From the NCBI RefSeq assembly GCF_011762125.1, contig NZ_JAASQN010000002.1:1-64000 (forward strand): 64,000 nt of DNA, in the 5' to 3' direction. This DNA is from Sphingopyxis panaciterrae (GTDB lineage: Bacteria; Pseudomonadota; Alphaproteobacteria; Sphingomonadales; Sphingomonadaceae). The notes under the pieces were generated by a model, which saw only the letters and a list, made by a program, of their open reading frames with translations, searched no databases and was not told the origin of the DNA. Positions 25,804-32,921 of this stretch are shown piece by piece. Within the stretch, counting starts at the first letter, position 1, and every line of letters begins with the position of its first letter. Made by a program: the position numbers and the translations under genes.

Positions 25804-26688
25804 ATGACCGAGCAGAGTGAATATGTGCCGCCGAAGATCTGGACGTGGGACAAGGAAAGCGGCGGGCGTTTCGCCAATATCAACCGACCGGTCGCCGGGC
25901 CGACGCACGACAAGGACCTGCCCGTCGGAAAGCATCCGCTGCAGCTTTATTCACTTGGCACCCCAAATGGCGTCAAGGTGACGGTGTTGCTCGAGGAACT
26001 GCTGGCGGCTGGCCACGCCGACGCCGAATATGACGCGTGGCTGATCAATATCGGTGAAGGCGACCAGTTTTCGAGCGGTTATGTCGCCGCCAATCCCAAC
26101 AGCAAGATCCCCGTATTGGTCGACCGCAGCGGCCCCGAACCGATCCGCATCTTTGAATCGGGTGCGATCCTGATCCACCTTGCCGAAAAATTTGGCGCCT
26201 TCCTGCCGACCGACTCCGCGAAACGCGCCGAAACGCTCTCATGGCTGATGTGGCAGATGGGCAGCGCCCCCTTCCTCGGCGGCGGTTTCGGGCATTTTTA
26301 TGCCTATGCCCCGACCAAACAGGAATATCCGATCAATCGCTATGCGATGGAGGTAAAGCGCCAGCTCGACGTCCTCGACCGTCGGTTGGCGGAGAGCGAA
26401 TATGTCGCAGGCAGCGATTATACGATCGCCGACATGGCAATCTGGCCCTGGTATGGCGCGCTTGCCAAAGGCCTTGTCTATGACGCCGGCGAGTTTCTGC
26501 AGGTGCAGGATTACAAGCATGTCCAACGCTGGACCGACCAGATCGCCGAACGTCCGGCGGTGAAGCGCGGGCGCATGGTCAACCGTGTCATGGGCGATCC
26601 GGCAAGCCAGTTGCACGAACGGCACGATGCGTCCGATTTCGATTTGCGGACGCAAGACAAGCTCGCGCCCGAAACCGCAGCAGAATAA
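25804..26688 (+). CDS. yghU: Glutathione-dependent disulfide-bond oxidoreductase, YghU-like
   Basis: A 294-residue GST-fold protein. The N-terminal extension (PPKIWTWDKESGGRFANINR) and the NRPVAGPTHDKDLPVGKHPLQLYS region are specific to the YghU/YfcG Nu-class, which uses two glutathiones to reduce disulfides. The thioredoxin-like domain contains NPNSKIPVL and ESGAILIHLAEKFG; the helical C-domain follows. A clear AGGAG ribosome site precedes it. Function is inferred from the family. Confidence 0.93.
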   Translation: MTEQSEYVPPKIWTWDKESGGRFANINRPVAGPTHDKDLPVGKHPLQLYSLGTPNGVKVTVLLEELLAAGHADAEYDAWLINIGEGDQFSSGYVAANPNSKIPVLVDRSGPEPIRIFESGAILIHLAEKFGAFLPTDSAKRAETLSWLMWQMGSAPFLGGGFGHFYAYAPTKQEYPINRYAMEVKRQLDVLDRRLAESEYVAGSDYTIADMAIWPWYGALAKGLVYDAGEFLQVQDYKHVQRWTDQIAERPAVKRGRMVNRVMGDPASQLHERHDASDFDLRTQDKLAPETAAE

Positions 26689-26729
26689 GGCCAGCCGCGT
26701 CCGAATATCGGTTTTACGAAGCCTGGTGC

Positions 26730-26755
26730 CCTGTCGAAGTTAAGCTTTCGACAGG
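26730..26755. terminator. Hairpin after yghU
   Basis: CCTGTCGAA and TTCGACAGG form a perfect 9-bp stem around an 8-base loop, 42 bases after the yghU stop. It lacks a strong T-run. A second perfect 9-bp hairpin CCCGGAACC-GGC-GGTTCCGGG lies at 26772-26792. Either may end transcription or be a dispersed repeat. Confidence 0.5.
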
Positions 26756-26837
26756 ATAACCGCCGATGAAACCCGGAACCGGCGGTTCCGGGCGGCAAGC
26801 GCGCAGCGGACGTCGGGTCTGAAATTGCGTAAAATGC

Positions 26838-26872
26838 GAAAAGCCGGCGTCGCGGCTCAGCGACCCGGCTTT
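26838..26872. terminator. Third hairpin before tadE
   Basis: AAAGCCGG(C)GTCG pairs with CGACCCGGCTTT around CGGCTCAG with one bulge. It ends 27 bases before the chosen tadE start. It could be a terminator for upstream transcription or a structure in the tadE leader; no T-run follows. Confidence 0.5.
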
Positions 26873-26898
26873 CATTGCCGGCGTCCATGATTGGACGC

Positions 26899-27354
26899 AT
26901 GACAGCGCAAACCTTCTTCACGCGGCTCGCCCGCAAGCCAGCCAGCGCTGGCCTCAATCTGATGCGGAGCGAGCGCGGCGCGGCGATGATCGAAATGGCG
27001 ATCGTGCTGCCGCTCTTCATCGCGCTGCTGATGGGCATCCTCGTCTACGGGCAATATTTCCTGCTCGCGCACAGCGTGCAGCAGGCGGCGAATGACGGCG
27101 CGCGCGCCGCGATCGTCGGTCTCGATGCGACCGACCGCCGGGCCATCGCGACGCGCGCGATCGATCGCAGCTTGCGCGGGGCGGGGCGCCTCACCCCCGA
27201 CGTGCGCACGGTCACCATCTCCGAAACCACAGAAGCGATCACCGTCGGCGTGGCTTACACTGTGCCCGCCGACAGTTTTCTTCGCACGACCATCATTCCG
27301 GTTCCCAGCAATATCATTCGCGCCAACGCGACCTTCGAACTGCCGGTGGAGTGA
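26899..27354 (+). CDS. tadE: TadE-like pilus assembly protein
   Basis: A TadE-type pseudopilin: a short basic N-terminus, then ERGAAMIEMAIVLPLFIALL with the conserved Glu in the prepilin-like hydrophobic helix (about 34-55), followed by a small periplasmic domain. TadE is processed by TadV and helps assemble Flp pili. Starts at 26887 or 26899 are possible; I used 26899 (151 aa). Its stop is 4 bases before tadG, but no other tad genes are in the window. Confidence 0.8.
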   Translation: MTAQTFFTRLARKPASAGLNLMRSERGAAMIEMAIVLPLFIALLMGILVYGQYFLLAHSVQQAANDGARAAIVGLDATDRRAIATRAIDRSLRGAGRLTPDVRTVTISETTEAITVGVAYTVPADSFLRTTIIPVPSNIIRANATFELPVE

Positions 27355-27358
27355 CGCC

Positions 27359-28993
27359 ATGACCCTCTTTTCGAATTTTTCCGCGCTGATCCACGACCGG
27401 CGGGCGGGCATCAGCATCATGTCGGCCTTTGCCCTCACCATGCTCGTCGGCTCGGCGGCGCTGGCCGTCGATGTCGGTTCGCTCTATCTCGACCGCCGTA
27501 AGCTGCAGGGCATCGCCGATGCCGCAGCAATGGCAGCGGCGGCGCGCCCCGGGGAAGAGCGTGCCGCTACCCAGCACATCATAGCGGCGAGCTGCGCCTG
27601 CACGATCACGATCGCTTCGCTGACCAGCGGAACCTACACGCCCAACGCCGCGATCGAGGCCGAGCGGCGCTTCTCGGCGGGAGGCGCTTCACCGAACGCC
27701 GTGCGTGTCACGCTGACGCGCAATCGCCCATTGTTCTTCGGGCGCTTGCTGACCGGTCGCAGCGAAAGCCTGATCAGTGCGACCGCGACGGGCGCGCGGC
27801 GCGGCTATGCGGCTTTTTCGCTCGGCTCGCGCGTCGCCGCCGTGCACGGCGGCGTGCCCAATGCCCTGCTGTCGGCGCTGACCGGCAGCCAGGTCAACCT
27901 GTCGGTGATGGACTATAATGCGCTGGCGAGTGCCGATATCGACCTGCTCGCCTTTTCGGATGCGCTCCGGACCCAGGCCGGGGCTGACGTCCTGACCTTT
28001 GGCCAGACGCTCGACAGCCAGGTGACGATGCCCCAGGTGCTGTCGGCGCTGGCGCGCTCGTCCGATGGCCAGGTTTCGACCGCACTCGAGAAGCTGGCAT
28101 CGGCCGCGCTGCCGCGTAGCCTGGTGCCGTCGCACGCGATTGACCTCGGGCCGCGTTCGTCGAGCATCCGTGTCGATGCCGCTAACCCGGTCAAGGTCAA
28201 TGCACTCGATCTCGCCCGGGCGATGCTGCTCCTCGGCAATGCGAACCGCCAGCTCGACTTGTCGCTCGCGGCCAATCTTCCCGGCGGATCGGGCGTCAAT
28301 CTGGCGTTGATGATCGGCGAACCGCCGGCCAATTCGCCGCTGATCGCGGTCACCGACACCGACGATGTCATCGTGCGTACGGCACAGGTGCGCTTCAAGC
28401 TTGACGCCAAGGTATCGACGCCGCTCGCCGCGGTGCAGATTCCGGTGCTGGCCGAACTCGGGTCGGCGTCGGCACGCATATCCGACATCCAGTGTCAGGG
28501 GGCGGGCAACAGGTCGGTCGCGCTGGCGGTCACCACGACGCCCGCGACGATCGGGATCGGGACCGTCAACGACAGCGATTTTCGGAACATGCAGCGCAAG
28601 CTCAACCTGCAGCCCGCCCGCCTGGTCAGCCTGCCGCTGGCGAGCGTCGATGCCAGGGCCGAGATGATATTGTCCGACCTTGCCGAAAAACCGCTCCGCT
28701 TTTCGCGGGCCGAAATCGATGCCGGCAAGGTGAAGACGGTGGAGAGCAGCGGGCTGGTCGCGGGCGCGGCCAAGTCGCTGTCCGAACGGATGGACCTCAG
28801 CGTCAACGTCCCGCTGCTCGGAATCGGCATCAACGCCAAGATATTGACGTCGCTGGTCGGCGACACGGTCGGGCTGGCCGCGCCGGTGCTCGACACGTTG
28901 ATCGCCGATATCACCGGCGTCCTCGGTGTCCACGTCGGCGAGGCGGATGCGCGGGTCAATGCGCTCAAATGCGGCAGGGCAAGGCTGGTTTGA
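27359..28993 (+). CDS. tadG: TadG-like pilus assembly protein
   Basis: A 544-residue protein with the TadG N-terminal motif DRRAGISIMSAFALTMLVGS then AVDVGSLYLDRRKLQGIADA, a single membrane helix near 20-42, and a large periplasmic region without recognised domains. A von Willebrand domain found in some TadG proteins is not obvious. I chose ATG 27359, 4 bases after tadE; the open frame to 27092 runs through tadE. The pair probably makes a membrane or surface-associated complex with the Tad machinery encoded elsewhere. Confidence 0.8.
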   Translation: MTLFSNFSALIHDRRAGISIMSAFALTMLVGSAALAVDVGSLYLDRRKLQGIADAAAMAAAARPGEERAATQHIIAASCACTITIASLTSGTYTPNAAIEAERRFSAGGASPNAVRVTLTRNRPLFFGRLLTGRSESLISATATGARRGYAAFSLGSRVAAVHGGVPNALLSALTGSQVNLSVMDYNALASADIDLLAFSDALRTQAGADVLTFGQTLDSQVTMPQVLSALARSSDGQVSTALEKLASAALPRSLVPSHAIDLGPRSSSIRVDAANPVKVNALDLARAMLLLGNANRQLDLSLAANLPGGSGVNLALMIGEPPANSPLIAVTDTDDVIVRTAQVRFKLDAKVSTPLAAVQIPVLAELGSASARISDIQCQGAGNRSVALAVTTTPATIGIGTVNDSDFRNMQRKLNLQPARLVSLPLASVDARAEMILSDLAEKPLRFSRAEIDAGKVKTVESSGLVAGAAKSLSERMDLSVNVPLLGIGINAKILTSLVGDTVGLAAPVLDTLIADITGVLGVHVGEADARVNALKCGRARLV

Positions 28994-29097
28994 CATGCAG
29001 AGCGGCGCCAGATCGGATCGATAACGCACATCGTTGCATCCCATCCGGCGCAACAAGATGAACAGGGTGCGCTAATATTGGCTTTGAGGAGGCCGAT

Positions 29098-29997
29098 ATG
29101 GCAACAGCGCGTGAACCCCAGAGAGTTTCAGCCGCCGAATTTATTCGCGGTTTCGCCAATTGGCGGTTGCAGGCGGCGCGCAAGCCGGTCGTCGTGACGC
29201 ACCATGGCAAGGACGCGCATGTCCTCATTTCGCTCGACGACTACCGGCGCCTCGACCGCGAAAACAGCACGGATCCGACGTCGGCCAACGGTCTTCGGGA
29301 ATCGCTGGTGTCGGTGGTCGAAGCCGTCCGTGACGGGGTCATCGTCATTGACCGGCAATGGCATATCCTCGCGGTCAATCCGGCGGCGAGCGATATGCTC
29401 GAACACGCCGCAGCGGCCCTTCTTGGCAAGGAACTCACCGCCGCGCTGCCGCAGCTGCACGGCAGCCTGCTGTTCCAGCGGATCATCCGCTTGATCGACC
29501 ATCGCGAACGCTTTTCCGGCGATGTTCCGGGCATCTTTCGTGCGCGCCAGTGGCTGCGGGTCGATCTGGTGCCGCTGCCTGTCGGCGGCGCGATCATGTT
29601 GCGCGATGTCAGCGAGGCGCTGGAGGATGTCGCTGCGTCCGATACGCGGCGCGCGCTGGCGACCGCGATCGACGCCGATGGCGGCGTCGGTCACGTCCGG
29701 CTGTCGGTTCGCGAAACGATCGAGGCGGCGAACGATACGCTGATGTCGATGGTCGGTGTCGATCCCGCCGCGATCCGCCGGGTGCGCTTCTCCGCGCTGC
29801 TCGCCGTCGGTCAGCGCGCTGCCTTTGCGGAAGCGCTCGAAGAGGTTTTTCGTGGTCGCGAGCCGGTGCGGGTCGTGTCGCAGATCGTCACGCGCGAAGG
29901 CGTGGCGCTCGACGTAACCCTCTCGATCGCCGAGGTGCGCGGCGCTTATGCCAGCGAAGGCGCGGTCGTCCTGGTCACGCCTATTTGCTCCGGCTGA
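29098..29997 (+). CDS. Phd/YefM antitoxin-like domain fused to PAS domains
   Basis: A 299-residue soluble protein. Residues about 9-53 look like a Phd/YefM antitoxin domain (VSAAEFIRGFANWRLQAARK, then PVVVTHHGKDAHVLISLDDY), the DNA-binding half of such antitoxins. A PAS domain follows (about 68-172: VVEAVRDGVIVIDRQWHILA, AASDMLEHAAAALLGKEL), and a second weaker PAS-like unit covers about 195-299. No kinase, GGDEF or toxin domain and no toxin gene nearby. A sensory DNA-binding protein is a reasonable inference. AGGAGG precedes the start. Confidence 0.75.
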   Translation: MATAREPQRVSAAEFIRGFANWRLQAARKPVVVTHHGKDAHVLISLDDYRRLDRENSTDPTSANGLRESLVSVVEAVRDGVIVIDRQWHILAVNPAASDMLEHAAAALLGKELTAALPQLHGSLLFQRIIRLIDHRERFSGDVPGIFRARQWLRVDLVPLPVGGAIMLRDVSEALEDVAASDTRRALATAIDADGGVGHVRLSVRETIEAANDTLMSMVGVDPAAIRRVRFSALLAVGQRAAFAEALEEVFRGREPVRVVSQIVTREGVALDVTLSIAEVRGAYASEGAVVLVTPICSG

Positions 29998-30080
29998 ACC
30001 TGTTTTCTCCTCGCCGTCGCGGCGCTGGACAAGGCGGCCGAAGTTGGCGAAGTTGTCACGCAACGCGTAGCAAAAGACAA

Positions 30081-30115
30081 CTTACCTTTACGTAAGCGTG
30101 AGGCGGCAATATAAG
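30081..30115 (+). promoter_or_regulatory. Candidate promoter and palindromic operator of the acyl-CoA dehydrogenase pair
   Basis: TTTACG (30087-30092), 17 bases, then TATAAG (30110-30115) forms a good sigma-70-like promoter about 27 bases before the start codon. The -35 overlaps a 16-bp imperfect palindrome CTTACCTTTACGTAAG (30081-30096), the type of site used by TetR- or MerR-family regulators of acyl-CoA metabolism. Regulator identity is unknown. Confidence 0.5.
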
Positions 30116-30142
30116 CGCGGGATTGCCCAAGGGAGAATCGTC

Positions 30143-31336
30143 ATGGACATGGAGTTCAGCCCCGAAGAACTGGCCTTCCAGAAGGAAGTGCGCGACTTCA
30201 TCGCCGAAAATTACCCCGCCGAACTGCGCGGGAAACAGGATGAGGGCGATGAGCTGGCCAAGGAAGATTTTCTTGCCTGGCACAAGGTGCTGTACAAGAA
30301 GGGCTGGGTCGCTCCCGCCTGGCCCGTCGAATATGGCGGCACCGGCTGGACCCCGACGCAGCGCTTCATTTTCTCCGAGGAAACCGCGCGCGCCGACTGC
30401 ATCCGCCTGATGCCCTTCGGCCTCGCGATGGTCGGCCCGGTGATCTACACATTCGGCACCCCCGAGCAGAAAGCCCAATTCCTGCCGCGCATCCTGTCGG
30501 GCGAGGATTGGTGGTGTCAGGGCTATTCGGAACCCGGTGCGGGATCGGATCTTGCCAGCCTGCGTACCACGGCGGTTCCGGACGGCGACGACTATATCGT
30601 CAACGGGCAGAAAACCTGGACGACGATGGCGCAGCACGCCGACTGGGGCTTTTTCCTCGTCCGCACGGACAAGGAAGCAAAGCAGCAGGAAGGCATTTCC
30701 TTCCTGCTGATCGACATGAAGTCGCCCGGCATCACCGTGCGCCCGATCATCACGCTGGGCGGCGAGCATGAGGTCAACGAGGTGTGGCTGGAGGACGTGC
30801 GCGTCCCGCAGTCGCAGCGCGTCCATGAGGAAAACAAGGGCTGGACCTGCGCCAAGTTCCTGCTTGCGCACGAACGCACCGGCATCGCCGGCGTCGCCGC
30901 GTCGAAGCGCGGGGTCGAGAAGGTGAAGGCGATCGCGCGCACCGAACTCGACGGCGACAAGCCGCTGCTCGCCAACGCCTTCTTCAAGCGCAAGCTCGCC
31001 GAGTTGGAGGTCGATCTGACCGCACTCGAATTCACCGAATTGCGCAGTCTCGCCGGGCCGAACGCGGGCAGGGGGCCGGGACCCGAGTCGAGCCTGCTCA
31101 AGATCAAGGGCAGCGAGATTCAGCAGCGGCTGACCGAACTGACGCTGGAGGCGGTCGGCCATTATGGCGCGCCCTATTTCCGGGGTTTCGGAGAAAGTGA
31201 CAACGAGCATCCGATCGGCCCCGATTATGCGCATCGCGCCGCGCCGACCTATTTCAACATGCGCAAGACGACGATCTATGGCGGGTCGAACGAGATTCAG
31301 CGGAACATCATCGCGAAGATGGTGCTCGGGCTTTGA
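30143..31336 (+). CDS. Acyl-CoA dehydrogenase, PimC-type large subunit
   Basis: A 397-residue flavoprotein that introduces a 2,3 double bond in an acyl-CoA. It has the N-terminal MDMEFSPEELAFQKEVRDFI, the FAD/substrate motif WWCQGYSEPGAGSDLASL and the C-terminal TTIYGGSNEIQRNIIAKM. It resembles pimeloyl-CoA dehydrogenase large subunit and the second gene resembles the small subunit, so the two probably form a heteromer. Substrate is not certain. Start ATG 30143 has GGGAG 8 bases upstream. Confidence 0.87.
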   Translation: MDMEFSPEELAFQKEVRDFIAENYPAELRGKQDEGDELAKEDFLAWHKVLYKKGWVAPAWPVEYGGTGWTPTQRFIFSEETARADCIRLMPFGLAMVGPVIYTFGTPEQKAQFLPRILSGEDWWCQGYSEPGAGSDLASLRTTAVPDGDDYIVNGQKTWTTMAQHADWGFFLVRTDKEAKQQEGISFLLIDMKSPGITVRPIITLGGEHEVNEVWLEDVRVPQSQRVHEENKGWTCAKFLLAHERTGIAGVAASKRGVEKVKAIARTELDGDKPLLANAFFKRKLAELEVDLTALEFTELRSLAGPNAGRGPGPESSLLKIKGSEIQQRLTELTLEAVGHYGAPYFRGFGESDNEHPIGPDYAHRAAPTYFNMRKTTIYGGSNEIQRNIIAKMVLGL

Positions 31337-31347
31337 TCACAAATTGA

Positions 31348-31425
31348 CGTCATCCCGGCGAAGGCCGGGATCTCAACCTGTCGCGACGACGCAGCGGTGA
31401 GATCCCGGCCTTCGCCGGGATGACG
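31348..31425. repeat. Palindromic repeat with perfect 28-bp arms
   Basis: The arms CGTCATCCCGGCGAAGGCCG... (31348-31375) and their exact reverse complement (31398-31425) flank a 22-base loop. It lies between the two acyl-CoA dehydrogenase genes and would form a very stable hairpin in the shared mRNA, possibly lowering expression of the second gene or stabilising the first. Confidence 0.85.
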
Positions 31426-31446
31426 ATCAAATCGAGGACAACGATA

Positions 31447-32586
31447 ATGGATTTCACCTACACCGAAACGCAGGACATGATCCGCGACACGCTGTCGCGC
31501 TTCCTTGCCGACACCTACGACTTCGAAACACGCCAGAAGTTCATCGATAGCGACAGCGGACGCGATCCCGCGATCTGGACCGCGCTGGCGCAGGAACTCG
31601 GCATGCTCGGCGCACCTTTCGCCGAAGAGCATGGCGGGCTCGGCGGGGGCGCGCTGGAAAATGCGATCATCATGGAGGAATTGGGCAAGGTCCTCGGTAT
31701 CGAACCCTATCTGCCGACCGTCGTTATCGCGGGCGGCGCGCTGAAGGCCGTCGGCGGCGCACAGGCCGATGCGATGATCCCCGAAATCATCGCCGGCAAC
31801 GCGATTATCGCCTTTGCCTATGCCGAGCCACAGGGGCGCTACGACCTTGCCAACCTCAAGACGAACGCGAAGAAGGACGGCGCGGGCTATCTGCTGAACG
31901 GCCACAAGAGTGTCGTCTACACCGCGCCCTGGGCCACGCATTTGCTCGTCACCGCGCGCACCGGCGGCGCGCAGCGCGATGCGGATGGCGTGTCGTTATT
32001 CCTGATTGACGCCAAGCTTCCCGGCATCGTCCGCCGCGACTATCCGACCGTCGACGGCAGCCGCGCTTCGGAGATTTATTTCGAGAATGTCGCGATCCCC
32101 GGCGACGCGCTGCTGGGCGGCGAGGGAGCGGGCCTGCCGCTGATCGAGCAGGTCGTCGACGAAGCGACGGTGGCGGTGTGCGCGGAGGCGACCGGCGTCA
32201 TGCAGAAGCTGCACGAAGGCACGCTGGAATATACGCAGCAGCGCAAGCAGTTCGGGGTGCCGATCGCGAAATTCCAGGTGCTCCAGCACCGCATGGTGGA
32301 CATGTTCATGGAAGTCGAACAGGCGCGCTCGATGACGATCATGGGGACGCTGAAACTGGGCCAGCCGGCGAACGAGCGCATGGCCGCCGTGTCGGCGTGC
32401 AAGGCAAAGGTCGCGCGCGGTGCGAATTTCGTCGGCCAGAACGCGATCCAGACGCATGGCGGCATCGGCATCACCCAGGAACTCGCCATCGGCCATTATT
32501 TCAAGCGCGCGACGATGATCGAGGGCCAGTTCGGCAGCGCCGACCATCATATGGAGCGGTACGAGCGGATTACGCTGGCGGATTGA
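31447..32586 (+). CDS. Acyl-CoA dehydrogenase, PimD-type small subunit
   Basis: A 379-residue acyl-CoA dehydrogenase-fold protein starting MDFTYTETQDMIRDTLSRF. It contains the family segment LPLIEQVVDEATVAVCAEA and QRKQFGVPIAKFQVLQHRM, then AIQTHGGIGITQELAIGHYF. These closely follow the pimeloyl-CoA dehydrogenase small subunit. It has a GAGGACAACG ribosome site. The gap after the large-subunit gene (110 bases) is filled by the palindromic repeat, so the two remain one transcription unit only if that hairpin is read through. Confidence 0.87.
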   Translation: MDFTYTETQDMIRDTLSRFLADTYDFETRQKFIDSDSGRDPAIWTALAQELGMLGAPFAEEHGGLGGGALENAIIMEELGKVLGIEPYLPTVVIAGGALKAVGGAQADAMIPEIIAGNAIIAFAYAEPQGRYDLANLKTNAKKDGAGYLLNGHKSVVYTAPWATHLLVTARTGGAQRDADGVSLFLIDAKLPGIVRRDYPTVDGSRASEIYFENVAIPGDALLGGEGAGLPLIEQVVDEATVAVCAEATGVMQKLHEGTLEYTQQRKQFGVPIAKFQVLQHRMVDMFMEVEQARSMTIMGTLKLGQPANERMAAVSACKAKVARGANFVGQNAIQTHGGIGITQELAIGHYFKRATMIEGQFGSADHHMERYERITLAD

Positions 32587-32640
32587 CGGGGTCCGGAATG
32601 GAAGGGACCGGTTCCGGCCGGGAGTGGCCATGTCCTTTTT

Positions 32641-32732
32641 CGTCACCCCGGACTTGATCCGGGGTCCCGCTGGACGTCGAAAACTGTCGCTGCCCTCAAA
32701 AAGCGGGATCCCGGGTCAAGCCCGGGATGACG
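32641..32732. repeat. Palindromic repeat, type 2 (CGTCACCCCGGACTTGATCC family)
   Basis: 31-base arms (32641-32671 and 32702-32732) complementary with a few differences, mostly wobble-compatible. The same family recurs at 42223, 47554 and 57837. Together with the next repeat it fills the 335-base gap after the dehydrogenase genes, where I see no gene. Confidence 0.85.
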
Positions 32733-32780
32733 AGGAGCAGAGGAAACGACAAGAATCGGCCGATTGCGGACGCTAGCCAA

Positions 32781-32865
32781 ATAACCGTCGCCCCGCGAAG
32801 GCGGGGGCCGCTGGCAGCCTTGCGCTCGGCCGATTGCGGCCCCCCTTCGCGGGGGCGACGGTTAT
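32781..32865. repeat. Palindromic repeat, type 3 (ATAACCGTCGCC family)
   Basis: Arms ATAACCGTCGCCCCGCGAAG... (32781-32811) and the complement ending GGGCGACGGTTAT (32836-32865). The family recurs at 40552. It is flanked on the left by CGGCCGATTGCGGACGCTAG and on the right by GGCGGCTCCCCACCCCAATA, which also recur at the other copies. Confidence 0.85.
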
Positions 32866-32921
32866 GGATGGTTAGCGAATGGCGGCTCCCCACCCCAATA
32901 CAGCCACCCGCGCCACGCGCA

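Noticed and set aside
27689..29056. 455-residue minus-strand frame opposite tadG
   Set aside because: Arg/Asp/Gly-rich shadow with no domain; the sense frame has the TadG N-terminus and follows tadE by 4 bases.
31348..32865. CRISPR-like clustered repeats
   Set aside because: The repeats are self-complementary hairpins without regular spacers or cas genes, so they are REP-type elements rather than an array.
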